Source: Isoetes taiwanensis
Lineage: Eukaryota > Streptophyta > Lycopodiopsida > Isoetales > Isoetaceae
NCBI GenBank assembly: GCA_021234155.1
Contig: JAJEKV010000049.1
Span: 4,459,001-4,523,000, forward strand
DNA length: 64,000 nucleotides
Reading direction: 5' to 3'
The position numbers and the translations under genes are program-made. This document shows, one piece after another, positions 23,680-35,554 of this stretch. Below the pieces are notes generated by a model, which was given only the letters and a program-made list of their open reading frames with translations, ran no database searches and was not told where the DNA came from. Within the stretch, counting starts at the first letter, position 1; each line of letters opens with the position of its first letter.

Positions 23680-23790
23680 CATACAGTTGATGCAGAGCTT
23701 AGGTCTGCAGCACGAGCTTTTTTTGAGGATGGAGGAATTCTTATAGACTCGAAAAGCAAAACAATCTCACTCACAAAAGTTCGTAAATTG
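23680..23790 (+). pseudogene. DUF547-like exon fragment in Helitron A
   Basis: The plus-strand translation from about 23688 reads VDAELRSAARAFFEDGGILI followed by DSKSKTISLTKVRKL and a stop. The pattern (E/D)LR-x-AA-x-FF-x2-GGI-x-ID, then SL-KV, is reminiscent of plant DUF547 proteins, where the next residues would normally be a WYxxDFG motif. Here the frame stops instead, so only a fragment is present. The identification rests on my memory of the family pattern and needs a profile search. Confidence 0.35.
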
Positions 23791-24301
23791 TAAGGGTTGT
23801 GCATAGTGTGTAGAAAGATTACTGGCATGAAATTATATGTCCACATTATCTTCTCCCACATGTAGCTACTGCTTCGTAACTACTGTGAAAAGCATTATTC
23901 TGCTGTTGTCTTGCATTCTTGCACTGCGACTCGCATGAACACAACAACATCCCGATACCAGAGAACTTCAAATACTAGATCCGAGGAGAAAAGGTTGAAG
24001 GTTGTCCTAGGCTGGACAAAAGGGCAAAGATAGAAGAGGTTAGAAAGGATAGGAATGGCCAAGAAAGCGAAGCTCATGCAAGAAGAAGCCCCTCCTCCAC
24101 ATGAGATCAAGAATAGAAGCCATGGATACTGCTGAGAGATAGATAGGCTTTTCATTCATCTCAGCAGTTTTTTCTACAATGGTATAGGGTGGGTAGCCGC
24201 ACATCGCAGGCTACCCAAAAAATGAAAAACATAGGGAATATCCAGTTATAACGCCTGGACCCCAAATAAAATTATGTGCTATAGATGTTGGCTAGTGTAC
24301 C

Positions 24302-24382
24302 TGCCGAGAGATTATCGCCGGGATTAAAAAACCCCGCCCTTTCGGGTTTTCGAGGAAAAACCCTAGCGATAAAATCTCGGCA
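24302..24382. repeat. Imperfect hairpin, ~17 bp outer arms
   Basis: TGCCGAGAGATTATCGC (24302-24318) pairs with GCGATAAAATCTCGGCA (24366-24382) with two mismatches. Inner CGGG...CCCG-type pairing extends the stem around CCCCGCCCTTTCGGG. It lies inside Helitron A. Confidence 0.7.
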
Positions 24383-24520
24383 AGGGGCTTGGACAACGCA
24401 GGGCTGCTAAACGTTCCCAAAAAAAAAACCACGCTCCACCGAGAATACCGAAGCCGTGCATCACCCCTGGACCTGCACATCACCAACAGAAAAACCAATA
24501 GAGAAAAAACTTCGAAAAGC

Positions 24521-24607
24521 GAGAGGCTGGTCACGCGTGCCACGCGACAAAAAACAACATTTACACCTCGAAAAAGCGAGGGGCTGGTCACGCGTGCCAC
24601 GCGACAA
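24521..24607 (-). repeat. Two copies of GTCGCGTGGCACGCGTGACC motif
   Basis: Read on the minus strand, GTCGCGTGGCACGCGTGACC followed by AGCC(C/T)CTC occurs at 24550-24521 and 24607-24578. Four related copies on the plus strand lie at 39124-39314. Confidence 0.85.
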
Positions 24608-24754
24608 TTATAACAAATATGAATATATAAATAACAATTTTAAGGGGGGGAAGGGTGGGAGCCATGGATACTGCTGAGAGATGAGAAAGCGCCGATGAAA
24701 CGTCGATGAAGAACTCTGCAATAAGTAGCGATCCCCCAACCTGATGAACGGCCT

Positions 24755-24845
24755 AGAAATGCATGCGATGCATGCATGCGACGCATGCAATGCATGCATG
24801 CTCGTCTCGTGCAAGAATGGCGATTCGCTACGCGAATCGATGGCA
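24755..24845. repeat. GCATGC-rich palindromic simple repeat
   Basis: Runs of ATGCATGC with CG interruptions occupy 24757-24802, and CGATTCG...CGAATCG forms a small perfect hairpin at 24821-24839. The DNA is self-complementary at many offsets. Confidence 0.7.
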
Positions 24846-25576
24846 TTATATTGGAAGGTTGCTCTTCCCATTGAGCCTCTTTTATGCTGCTTGGAGTTCC
24901 TACTGTTTACACGAGATACTGTGCACAAGATTTCAAACCTTGATTATCAAGCTATAAATGGAAGTCCTTTCAATCCTTCAATGCCAAATTATGAATGGAA
25001 GCAATTGATGCTTCCATTTCTTACATGATGAGTTTGATTTATGTTTAGGAGATGCCAATATGGAACAAGAAGTATGTTACATTTATGCTGGGGAATGAAG
25101 AAGTACATACTAATACATGAGATGTTGCAAAAAAGTTTGCTGAAATGAAATGAAATGTAGAAGCCAGAATATACAACTTCATCTTTCCTATAGTTATTCT
25201 CATGCTTTATTGTTAAACAAGCTCATTTTTTGTAACCACCTTTGCATGCAGTTGAAATAAGATCTCAATTGTATTATGATATTGTACTCATTCTTAGACG
25301 TTTGCATGCAAATACGAAATAATGCATCAAGTGTGTAAGATATTGCACTTATTGTTAGATTTCAATTCTTTTGTAGTTATACAACAAAATATATACTTCC
25401 ACAAACTTTCCTTGAATGCGAACACACATACAATAACAAAAACAGAAAACAAACTTTCCTTGAATACAAAAACATATAGACTTATAAATGATGCCAACAC
25501 AATGACAATACTATGGTTTTGAAGGTGTTCATTGATAGTAATTGATTCATGAAACCTAAGTTATTTGGGATCAGTG

Positions 25577-25920
25577 GCAAGCTATTTTGAAAGTAGTCAG
25601 GACAATATAAGTTGCGAGTTGCGCATTTCGTGCTGTGAACGTGACTACTCGTGGACGGTCTGGGCGCTGGATGCCATGACGTCTCGCCCTAATAATGTGT
25701 ACCGGCGTGGGGAATGTCGAGCAAGAATTAACAGAAGAGAAAGAAAGACAAATAATCATGTTAAGCCTTGAAACAAGCCAATTATTCCTATGGTTAAAGT
25801 TAGAAAGGGGTTGCGAGAGTATGAATCAAAGCTATTTTGAAAAGAGTTAGCACAATATGAGTTGTGAGAGTATGAACCAAAGCTATTTTAAAAGTAGTTA
25901 GGACAATATGAGTTGTCCCG
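25577..25920 (+). repeat. Three degenerate AGCTATTTTGAAA...ACAATATGAGTT units
   Basis: Units near 25577, 25829 and 25879 share AGCTATTTT(G/A)AAA, a TAGT(C/T)AG or GTTAGC word, and ACAATAT(A/G)AGTTG. They lie near the 3' end of Helitron A. Confidence 0.6.
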
Positions 25921-26347
25921 GAGACACCGAACAACAAACATTGGTTTTGCAACACGTTGACGGCAAAGAGGCAGATGAAGAGATTGCAACATACATGGGT
26001 TGCAACATACATGTTCTGGGTTAAAGTTACAGACATACTCAGGCCTATCATTTACAGGTTCCTGACATTTATTGAACCCAAATATTGCCTTTACATTATG
26101 TATTCTAATGTAAAGTCCACAAGAAATAATAATGTAAAGACAAGAGAATTGTAGGCATTCCGCATCAAGGTCTCCATAACATAAAACACTATACAAATTT
26201 TGAAGCCCAAATTGCACACCATTAATGCTGTAAGAATCCACGTTGAACCCGATAAGTGCCTTATAGCCCAGCAACGCTCGGCACCATTACTAGTGTCAAG
26301 ATAGTTTGAAAGACAATTTGATAATAATGGGACACTTCGTGGTTGAG

Positions 26348-27077
26348 TTAACTGTCTTGGAGCGAAAATGTTATTTCTAAGACCAATACATTATATACAC
26401 ATAGTGTATATACATAGTATATACATAATTTCTCAGTAAATGGGCATCTCCATTTTCTTGTCTTTGTCTCTTTCCTTTTCTTGCTCTTCTTGGCCTTGCT
26501 CCTTGTCAATCCTCCTTGTCTACACCTTGTCTGCATCCACCTTGTCTGCTCCTTGTCTGTATGCTCCTTGTCAACTAGCTTCTTTCTCAATGCTAATAAT
26601 TCGAGAACATCCTCGTTGGACTGATCCAGACTCCCTACAAGCATGCAGCAGAATAGAAATATGTGTAGTTTGGTCGAAGTTGTTCACAACTTCTGGGAGT
26701 ATCGGTGGTGCCACTTTCACCCTTTTCATTCTTTGGGCACAACTTGACACAATCAATCTACAGATGCATGACTCCAGGGACGCGGCACCTCCTCTCAATT
26801 TCTTCTAGCATCTTTGACGCTACCTCCTTTCCCTACATGCAATCTGCATGCCAGGTGCATTAGGGCAACCAGAGGACTTCGAATTTTTTTTTCTGGATTT
26901 TCTCACCTGAGATGTTTTTTGTCTTTTGAGATCAGGCACCACTACGTCCATCGACTCTTCCTTTTCCGATTCTAAACTGGAGTCAATGACATCTTCTTGG
27001 CTTGGTGGACTTTCTGGCCTTTCCTCAGCTGCAACTATGGGTAGCTCCTTCGTAGTGTTGTTTATGATTGTGAGCAA
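26348..27077 (-). pseudogene. Lys/Glu-rich gene remnant, unknown family
   Basis: The minus strand holds three gene-like frames that do not join cleanly. 27077-26820 is acidic then basic (RPESPPSQEDVIDSSLESEK, LKRQKTSQVRKSRKK). Around 26798-26690 it reads CAQRMKRVKVAPPILPEV. 26644-26348 is Lys-rich (RSKAKKSKKRKETKTRKWRC). The last contains a short tandem DNA repeat of CCTTGTC units at 26500-26575. The composition suggests a nuclear protein, but frames are interrupted and no domain is recognised. Confidence 0.35.
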
Positions 27078-27814
27078 GTTCTGAAAAAGGTAAATAAGCT
27101 TAAAAATTCTTTATAAAGATATGGAGAACCCACAGACAGAAATATGACCACTTTAGCTTTCATGTGTGATTCGACGAACACCACCAAAATTGACTTGCTA
27201 GATATCAATGACATTCATATCTAATCACATTCTTCTATCTTCTTTATTCTAACATCTAGTTGTTTGTCCAACTATTTCCTTTTCTTTTCCTAGATGCTAC
27301 CTTCCGAAATCTTAAGAGATATAATATTGATCTAATTCTTCTCTTATTTCATCAGTTATTCTTTCAGATTTTTAAGAACTAGCCCATAACCTTGATCAAA
27401 GCATATCTTATTATCTTATTACTAGTCTAGAAAATAGTCAACTTCTATTTTGTACGAGAACGGCAGTTGGTCTGCCATTCTGGCATATACAAGAGACCTC
27501 CTCCGGCTACTACGGATCCAGGCCCATTGTATGGTGCCCAAATAGCATCCCAAATGCTATTCCCCTAGACATCCTAATTGAATGGGCACGTTTTAGGGGA
27601 TCATTATAGGGTGCAGTGACCTTGAGGTGGTATGGGGACAATATTTCGTATTTTTTATTTCATGAAAAACCTATCATAAATCAATGGCATTATAAAAGCT
27701 ACTAGGCCGCAAAAGCATTTATGCTTCAGAAGATTATGGTAAAGCAGGCAGGTCTGGCAACTTCTACCTCCTCCACTTCTCGCTCCTCTGATCCTCGATC
27801 AAGCACCCTAAATC
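27078..27814. other. Non-coding spacer
   Basis: AT-rich DNA with no gene that I can support. A CTAGT at 27418 has no adjoining hairpin and is not treated as a Helitron end. Confidence 0.4.
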
Positions 27815-27985
27815 TGCCTTCCTTTTCCTTGAAATCGGCTATTCTTAGGGTTTACGTGCCAAGCCGGTTTTTTTTTTTTTTTTGGACGTCACTTTTTAAC
27901 CCCTTTTTTTTATGCCAATTTTTAGCCCTAAGATTGGATCATGAAATCTCGGCCGTCTAATTTAGGACGTGGTCCATTACTTTAT
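27815..27985 (-). repeat. Truncated second copy of Helitron 5' region
   Basis: This segment matches 28400-28556 closely, including TTCCTTGAAATCGGCTATTC, TTAGCCCTAAGATTGGATCA and the complement of AATGGACCACG. On the minus strand it lacks the TCCTATATTATAA start seen in the other copy, so it is a partial duplicate. Confidence 0.75.
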
Positions 27986-28399
27986 GGATTGTTTCCCAGT
28001 GAGCATCTCAAGCAACACAATGCCAAAACTGTATGTCACTTTTTGTTGTTAAATGCCCTAGAAAATTGCACCCAAATTTAGTTCAGTCTTCTATGAGAAT
28101 TCTAAGAATCCTAATGTCATGAAGCAAGAAACTAAGACAAACTTGAAGTCACAAAATTGCTTAGTCTGCTCATAAATACAGTCTTGACACCGTGAATCTT
28201 GAGTGAAATCATTGCCGCAACTTTTTTTTGTGTCTAAGATGAGTATAATCATCCCCTATTTGAGGACTCTGTAACGGCACATTGATTCAAAGTAAAATCA
28301 TGCATCTCATCATATTTGAGATCATTATTAGCTATGTAACTTGTGTATGATCAAGAGGGGTCTCTTCAGCAAAATTAAACTTGGCTTTTTTTACCTCTA

Positions 28400-28580
28400 T
28401 CTTCCTTTTCCTTGAAATCGGCTATTCTTAGGGTTTGCGTGCCCTTTTTTTATTTTTTGAATGTCATTTTTTAGCCCTTTTTTTTACGCCACTTTTTAGC
28501 CCTAAGATTGGATCATGAAATCTCGGTCGTTTAATTTAGGGCGTGGTCCATTACTTGCACTAAAACATTATAATATAGGA
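28400..28580 (-). mobile_element. Helitron 5' end on the minus strand
   Basis: Reading the minus strand from 28580 gives TCCTATATTATAATGTTTTA, preceded by A, then GTGCAAGTAATGGACC, CGCCCTAAATTAAACGACC and GAGATTTCATGATCC. This parallels the start of Helitron B (TCCTTTATTATAAAGTTTTA, then CGACGGCCCAGATTTCA). The matching 3' end should lie at lower coordinates but was not found. Confidence 0.6.
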
Positions 28581-28587
28581 TGCTAAA

Positions 28588-28925
28588 CAAAAACCATAGC
28601 ATAATAAAAACTGGCCTCCAACAGTTTAGGATAGTTTTAACACATCATTACTAAATTCAAAAACCACTACTATATGTATGAGATTATCTTACAGCCCATA
28701 GTTAGTGAACAAACCACTATAGCATTGAAAAGAGCCATTGATAACCATAACACAAACCACTATTAGTCTTTATAAACCATGTTAAAAAAAACCACTATAA
28801 CATTGAGAACCACAATTGATAACCATGTCAAGAACCACTATTAGTCCTAAACCACTATAGCATGTGGTTTTCTTCTATCAAATAAATTCATGCATAAAGA
28901 AACATATATAGCATGGTTTTTAGAT
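28588..28925. repeat. AACCACTATAGCAT-type short repeats, possible MITE
   Basis: AACCACTAT or a close variant occurs about seven times between 28660 and 28870. AAAAACCATAGC near 28588 is mirrored by GCATGGTTTTT near 28912, which may be terminal inverted repeats. No clear target duplication was found. Confidence 0.4.
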
Positions 28926-29105
28926 GATTTGATACTAGTTAAACATAGTAGTCCATTTTTGGAGGGCTTGTGATTTATGCATCTCCAGATCTCATTGAAC
29001 TAATTAAAGCATCTTCTAATTTATCCAAATTGCTGAAATAAATTGTTCACAGTCTTTCTAGAAGAGAGACAGGACCCAGGACTTGATGATATATTTGTTA
29101 AATCT

Positions 29106-29912
29106 CTTTTCATATCTAGCATATTAACAGGGGGTTCCCTTTTTTTGGTCTCCAACATGGGTTTGCTATGATTTGGTTGATGTATCCGTTTGACTGTACT
29201 AAGTAGTATTTTTAGAGTGCATCATTCCTAGCCATTGATTTTGAGAGAAAAGGCCAATCTGCAGACATCTAGAGTAGCCTCATCATTCACTTATATTTGT
29301 TCTTTTTGGGTTGCCTGAAGGGCAATCCCTTTGCACGGTTGTGATGTGTGGACGAAGCCGACGGTCAGAGATAAGCAAACCAACAAAAACGCAATAACTT
29401 CTAAAACGAGCTCTATGGAACATGAGTGATACTGTTAGAGTGCATGAGAGGAAAGGAGCACATGCAGATGATGGGCAAAAGAATTTAGAATGAAGAAGGA
29501 AGTCGATGATTCGATGCAGGCAATAACGGAAACCACGCACAAGGTAAGAGAATTTGAAATGTGCGGTGAAGACTCTGTAGAAAATGAATCGACATGGATG
29601 AGTGCATTCATAAGTCTAGCAAAATAATATGGTAGTTTTTAGCTGAGTAGTGAATAGTTATATTACAAGAATGAATGCAGAAAAGAGTTTGTAAAATCAG
29701 ATTGAAGTAATCGAAGAAAAGCAAAAGAGGAGCTGTTGAATAGAGTAAAAGTAGAAAGTGTAGAATATCTAGCATAATCACAGGGGGTCTTTTTTGTGTT
29801 TTTGTACGATATTCACAAAGGTTTTCCTATGATTTTATTGCCGTATTCATCCAGGTGTACTGAACAGTATTTCTAGAGTGCCGCTTATCTTGGCCATTCA
29901 TTTTTTTTGAGA
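29106..29912 (+). repeat. Pair of ~130 bp diverged direct repeats
   Basis: 29118-29235 and 29766-29900 share TATCTAGCATA, ACAGGGGGT, a CTATGATTT core, GTATTTNTAGAGTGC and GCCATT(G/C)ATTTT. They are about 650 bases apart. TG/CA ends, primer site and polypurine tract were not recognisable, so a TRIM is not claimed. Confidence 0.5.
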
Positions 29913-32900
29913 AGCAGCATCGTATGGTCACGATTAAAGTTATAATGTTTTTTTTATTAGGTTTTTTTAAGAAGAGCTCGAATTGGGCATGCACGCGATC
30001 GAACCCTTGTATTTAGGGTTTCTGCTTTCTTTGTTTGCCTTGTGCTCTTCAAGAATCGCGGATGCGTGTTAAGTTAGGGTACACTTCTACTGCTCCAAAA
30101 CTTGGATTTTTCTCACGGATGTAGATAAGGGCCCCAATATCTTGTTCTCTACGCCTCGTGAGCTCGCAAAACAAGTTTCTCCCAAGTTTCTAAGGGTTTT
30201 TTCCATGGAAGGCTCCTCGCCAAGAAATCCTTCCTCCTCACTCGAACCAATTTAGCAATTTCGAACCGTGTATTCCGGTGAGCCTTCAACTTAGGGTTCC
30301 GGATTTGTCATCTGCTTAATGGCAAAGCAACACCAAAGCAAGTGGCGAGAATGGCAAAAAAAACGCCGACCGAAGGTCTTTATCGAGAAACCCTTTGTAT
30401 CCGGTTTCTAGGCATCCTGTGCAAGTCGCTTTTTGTATTTTAATCCAGAAACGCCTTTTAGGTCTAGCATCCATTTCGTTTTTCAAATCTCTTCTTCCTA
30501 TCTGCATCAGTAACATAATGCTAGATATTATAAAACACAGCCAGTAAAACAATGTGTATAATATATTCTTATTGTGCGTGCAAACATCACACCTACAATT
30601 GCCACAAACAAGCCGATCGTTTATGCCATGAGAAAACAAGCATGTCGGATATGCTTAGTTGCAGATTTGGTTATTTAGGGCGCCCAAAAAGCCCCTGGGC
30701 CCGCATTTCGGCATGTCAATATACTTGTTGGTGACAGCTCAGTCAATAAAAACAGGGCAAAAAAGGCCTTTCGAATCTGTTTGCATTTTTGGCACAAAAG
30801 TCGGCATTATTGAGGATTAGTTTTTCCAGCTAATGATCAAATCTATATAATCGAAGATATAGGTTTTTATGTGTATATGGGGATTGGCTCAAGCGAAACG
30901 AATGTAAGAAGGCGCCAGTAATTATTCTTATATGAGGCCACCAATATAACCAACACCTTGGCCTCCTCTTTCTTCATGCTATGGCAATCCTCATGAGGCA
31001 TACCATGCTCTTCCATCTCCTTAACAACCGGCCCTCAAGTTTAAAGGTCGAGATCAAATCTCACCGTTATTGCAAGAGTGTTACCCACCAAGTAACACAC
31101 TAAAAATGGCTTTAATTTTGTTGGTACCATCTGATTTAAATTTGCATGTAGCAAAGCAGAGGCGGCAGCAAAGACTCCAAGCACGCGATATCCGTGTTCT
31201 ACGCCGAAAATTGTGTAGCACAAACCTTCTGCAGACAAATTTGAAGCACCAAACAGGGATGATGCAAGGTTCGATGCAAGCTTAGGGTGCAAGGCTCAAG
31301 GTTGAGACCATCTTTGCCATAGGCCGATTGGATTTTGTGGATAATGTGTAATAGTCATAATACTGCCGCTAGAATTTCTATGGATCCAAGAAATAATGCA
31401 GGAAAGTGAGAAGGCAGAAATTAAGACATGATTTGGGAGTGCATGCTCAAAAGAATCACAACTATGGACGCTGGAACATATGCTTAGGATCAAACTTGTG
31501 GTATTTCTTCATGGTTAAACACTTGCCAATGTTTTCCTCCTTAAACATTTTGTTACATTGTAGCTCATATTTCATATTGATGTTGCATAAATTGGGTTTC
31601 GAGTTCCATGCAATGACTTCATTTCTATAATTTATACATTCATGATTTGTTCAACTACGACATCAAAGATTCTTAGGCCATCAAAGTTTAACTATGTTTT
31701 CTTCTTTCAGGACCCGAATGTTGTTTTATATTGTTATGTTTTCTTCTCTTATGGCCCGAAGGGCCCAAAAATTTTTTTTTCTTATATACATATAACAACC
31801 ACCACATAAATACCATTAACATTAATGAGCACAAACCATTACATTTAAGATGTTAAAATTAAAATCCCCCTTAGACCCCCTTTGGTTTGGGTGCATATTC
31901 ACACGGGGGGGTCACGTAGGGCAGCGAGAGCCTTCGGATGGGCATATATGCCTTATATTCCTTGATGTGGACCGTAGATAGCGTTCCTCGTTTGTGGGGT
32001 ATCCTTGTATGAATTTTTGTATACTGTATACTTAGGTGTGCAAAATACTATAAGATTTCAGTTAATGTAGGAATAAATGTAGGAATGAAGAAGAAATATG
32101 TAGATGTGTGAGTATAGAGATGCAACTTATGTTACAGGGAGGAATCCATGTGCAGGATACCAAGTACAACAAAGATGGCAACTGGGGAAGTGCATATAAT
32201 ATTGGGACCGATGTTTGCAGGGAAGAAACATCATTGATAGAGAAGGTAGAAGTGTTAAATAGTTAATATGTGTGATAAATTATAGGAGAGTTGTAATGGT
32301 GAAATCTGAGAATGATATGAGGTATGGTATAGAAGCAGTGGTCTCACATAATGGACGAGAAAGAAGGCGTATAAGTGTTTTGAATTTGAGTGACATGAAA
32401 GAGAAGTTTGCAAGACAATACAAAGAAGTAAGAAATTAAAAAAAATGATAAGGGATGAAGCAAAACTGAACATATGAAATGAAAATGGTTTGGAGGTGGA
32501 AGTAATTGGAATAGACGAAGCACAGTTCTTCAATGACCTTGTGGGCCCCTTGTGGGATTGCAGCCGAGAATGATAACAAGATTGTATTCGTTGCTAGGAT
32601 GGATGGAGACTTTCAGCAGTAGCATATTATAATTGAGCATCAAAGAATAAATGTTGAAAGTTCACAAAATTGAGTGGGTAGACGCAGTTTGGGAGTGTGA
32701 TGGAACTTATCCTATTAGCCGATACAGTAGTAAAATTATGTGCAGTGTGTGATGTATGCACAAATCCAGCACATTTCACTGCAAGGAGAAGTAGAGCTTG
32801 CTCTTCCATGCTGCCATAGTATGGCAGCATATGCCAAACCAAAAGAATAGGCTGGTCCCCCAGCCCCTTCTTGTTATTTGATAATCAGGATAGAACTCCA

Positions 32901-33585
32901 GCTAATTGTCAATGTGAAGGTATGTTTGGCAATTCAATGGACCTGCAATGGATTGAAGACAAGTAGTAATGGTAAATTTCAGTATGATGTGAATGTGAAC
33001 ATGGAGGTGATTTACAAATGAACCTGCATGACAAATGGGATCATTAGCAAAGAATGTGAGCTGCTGGATGGACATGTGACAGGAGTTTAATGGATTTGGT
33101 AGAGATTTGGAGTGTTTTATGTGGAACAAGGGTACCTCTTGAGCAGATGCGTATGGAGTGTATGCACTTGCATATGACAAAAAATCTGTTAGCACAAATG
33201 AGTTGTTGTTGTGGTAGGAATGGCAGCAACTATGGATATGATGATGAATGACGAGAAGTGAATGAGTAATGGAATGAATGACTGCAAATCCAGATGCTCC
33301 TGCATGGAATTCATGGCTTTAACAATATTAGTACTTGATTTGAACCTTGACTGGATCGAGACATGTACAAATCTTCTACTCTTGCATCACTGGTTTGAAT
33401 TAAATAGACTAATTAATACCAATGCTAAATTTTGGAAACAAAAGCCACCAAAGCACTCTTGAATTGTTTTTTGTCTTTTTCTTTTTATTTTTCTTTTTTA
33501 CTTTTCTGCATATTAGTCAATTAAAGCAAATATATTGCAAGGTTCCCTTTGAGCAACACGAAAAGTAAGACAAAAGATATTTATT
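29913..33585. other. Long stretch without supported genes
   Basis: Many short ORFs occur on both strands (for example 30316-30639, 31041-31292 and 32902-33195, all minus), but none carries a domain I recognise and none forms a convincing spliced frame. The tract TATTTTTCTTTTTTAC near 33490 precedes the SINE-like array. Confidence 0.35.
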
Positions 33586-34628
33586 ACTTTGTTTAATGTC
33601 CATACTAGACTAATCTTGTAAAGACTAGCTAGCTTATCCCACTGCCTTGCGGCAGCCAAAGTGGAGGACACGTATAGGCTTTTAAGTTCTACCACGTCGG
33701 GGATCATCATCATATAACCCCAGTAACCAACTCCCAAAGATAAATATACATTGGCAAGATTTGAACCCATGATCAAATGCACATTTATTTTGGCATTACT
33801 AGGCCTATACCAACTCACCACACATCCGTTGGGCAAAACTTTTGCCTTACATGCATACTTTGTAGGTAGGATATAATCCCGCCTTAGGAAGTCTAGGTCC
33901 TAGGGGCATGGCTTTTTTAGCCTCACCATCCTAGTGCCACCTACCATAGTCCCATTGTTTTTTTATTACTTTGTTTAAGGTCCATACTAGACTAGTCTTG
34001 TAAAGAAGCCAAAGTGGAGGAGGCGTATAGGCTTTTAAGTTCTACCATGGGGATCATCATCATATAACCCCAGTAACCAACTCCCAAAGATAAACATACA
34101 TTGGCAAGGTTTGAACCCATGACCAAATGCACATTTATTTTGGCATTACTAGGCCTATACCAACTCACCACACATCCGTTGGGCAAAACTTTTGCGTTAC
34201 ATGCACACTTTGTAGGCAGGATATAATCCCGCCTTAGGAAGTCTAGGTCCTAGGGGCATGGCTTTTTTAGCCTCATCATCCTAGTGCCACCTACCATAGT
34301 CCCATTGTTTTTTTATTACTTTGTTTAAGGTCCATACTAGACTAATCTTGTAAAGACTAGCTAGCTTATCCCACTGCCTTGTGGCAACCAAAGTGGAGGA
34401 CACATATAGGCTTTTAAGTTCTACCACGTCGGGGATCATCATCGTATAACCCCAGTAACCAACTCCCAAAGATAAACATACATTGGCAAGGTTTGAACCC
34501 ATGACTAAATGCACATTTATTTTGGCATTACTAGGCCTATACCATCTCACCACACATCCGTTGGGCAAAACTTTTGCCTTACATGCACACTTTGTAGGCA
34601 GGATATAATCCCGCCTTAGGAAGTCAAG
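33586..34628 (-). repeat. Tandem SINE-like array 1, three copies
   Basis: Three head-to-tail units start near 33586, 33966 and 34313. The middle unit lacks about 33 bases around the CTAGCTAGCTTATCCC region. On the minus strand each unit has a tRNA-like head: TGGTGAGTTGGTATAGG resembles a Pol III A box with one base missing, and GGGTTCAAACCT resembles a B box 42 bases further on. Each unit also contains a 64-codon open frame that is probably incidental. The same family, as a different sub-type, forms the larger array at 57728-61300. Confidence 0.8.
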
Positions 34629-34940
34629 ATGTAAGACGAGGATAAGTCAACATAGACAATTCATTTCGACTGGGCTAGTAAAACGTGAGAATGGATGCTA
34701 ACTTGACTTGACCGCCATTCTCTTATTTTATAAGATCAACTGTCTTTGCTTTCATAGCTCCGGTGTATTTGTCCATACATTTCTCTCCAAGAGACAAGGC
34801 CAGTGTAGACATTAGCAAAAGGCTGGAAAAGCTGCAGCCCTCCCCCACTTTCCAAAACTCTTACAGGAATGTTGTTTTATATTTTCAAAATAAGTTTTAA
34901 CATAACGTGGAAAGACTAACCGATGTTATTCTGTGCAGGG
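34629..34940. other. Spacer after SINE-like array 1
   Basis: No gene seen. It ends at a TTCTGTGCAG acceptor-like site at 34931-34940. Confidence 0.4.
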
Positions 34941-35554
34941 CCAAGCTTGAGGATTTCATCAGACAGTTGCAACAAGTGTCAAAGCCAAAACACAATCTAT
35001 ATCAATGTATTAATATAGCCCTTTGTGAGAATTGGTGAGTTTAATGTGTATCTGAGACTACATGTTGCTAATTTACTATGTGTTCCCATCAACAACATCA
35101 TTCTTCGTCCAGAACGTATCAGCTTTACACTAGAGCCTTGCTGGCCTGGCTCTGAATCTCTTGTTCCTGTTATTAATCTCAACGATACTAATTCAGAAGA
35201 ATCCGAATATATCAGGCCACTGCTTTCGGAAGGTGTAGCAGGAATTGATAGGAAACAAATAATCTTTGTGATTATCCTAACCTGAACAATATTCTGGATA
35301 TAGAGTGGGCGCTTGCCTATGACATGCTTGGATCCGATCCACTGGAGTTTAGATCCATTTTGAAATATGAAATGACAACTTCGGATTCCGATTCTGTGAT
35401 ATGTGATAGTCTGGGGTTTTCATTATGTGTCAACTCGCCTACATCTCCTTTAAAGGCTTCCTTGTCTCAACAGGACTACAAAAACCTATTCCCTTTGCCC
35501 AAACGAGGTATTGCTACTAAGAAGCGGAGTTTTCCTGTCTCTTTGCAGACATAA
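34941..35554 (+). pseudogene. Gene-like exons of unknown family
   Basis: After a TGTGCAG acceptor at 34940, a frame reads AKLEDFIRQLQQVSKPKHNL followed by YQCINIALCEN and a TTG|GTGAGT donor near 35034. Downstream, 35110-35250 reads ERISFTLEPCWPGSESLVPV, and after a one-base frame change near 35270 the reading continues DYPNLNNILDIEWALAYDML to a stop at 35554 (SFPVSLQT). The composition is that of a real acidic plant protein, and splice-like signals are present. The frame change makes a pseudogene or an extra short intron likely. I do not recognise the family. Confidence 0.4.

Larger units (their letters stand above)
22670..26293 (+). mobile_element. Non-autonomous Helitron A, 3.62 kb
   Basis: The 5' end starts TC after an A (TCCTCCTATATTATAAAATT). 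The 3' end has a hairpin GCCCAGC-AAC-GCTCGGC (26266-26282, one mismatch), the spacer ACCATTA and CTAG (26290-26293), followed by T. The first 100 bases resemble the start of Helitron B at 53557, including a shared CTTTTGACGGCC/CTTTCGACGGCC word. No Rep/helicase coding is visible, so it relies on a helper. The interior carries possible captured exons and several inverted or tandem repeats listed separately. Confidence 0.8.

Noticed and set aside
29106-29912. A second TRIM defined by two ~130 bp direct repeats
   Set aside because: No TG...CA ends, primer-binding site, polypurine tract or target duplication could be found.
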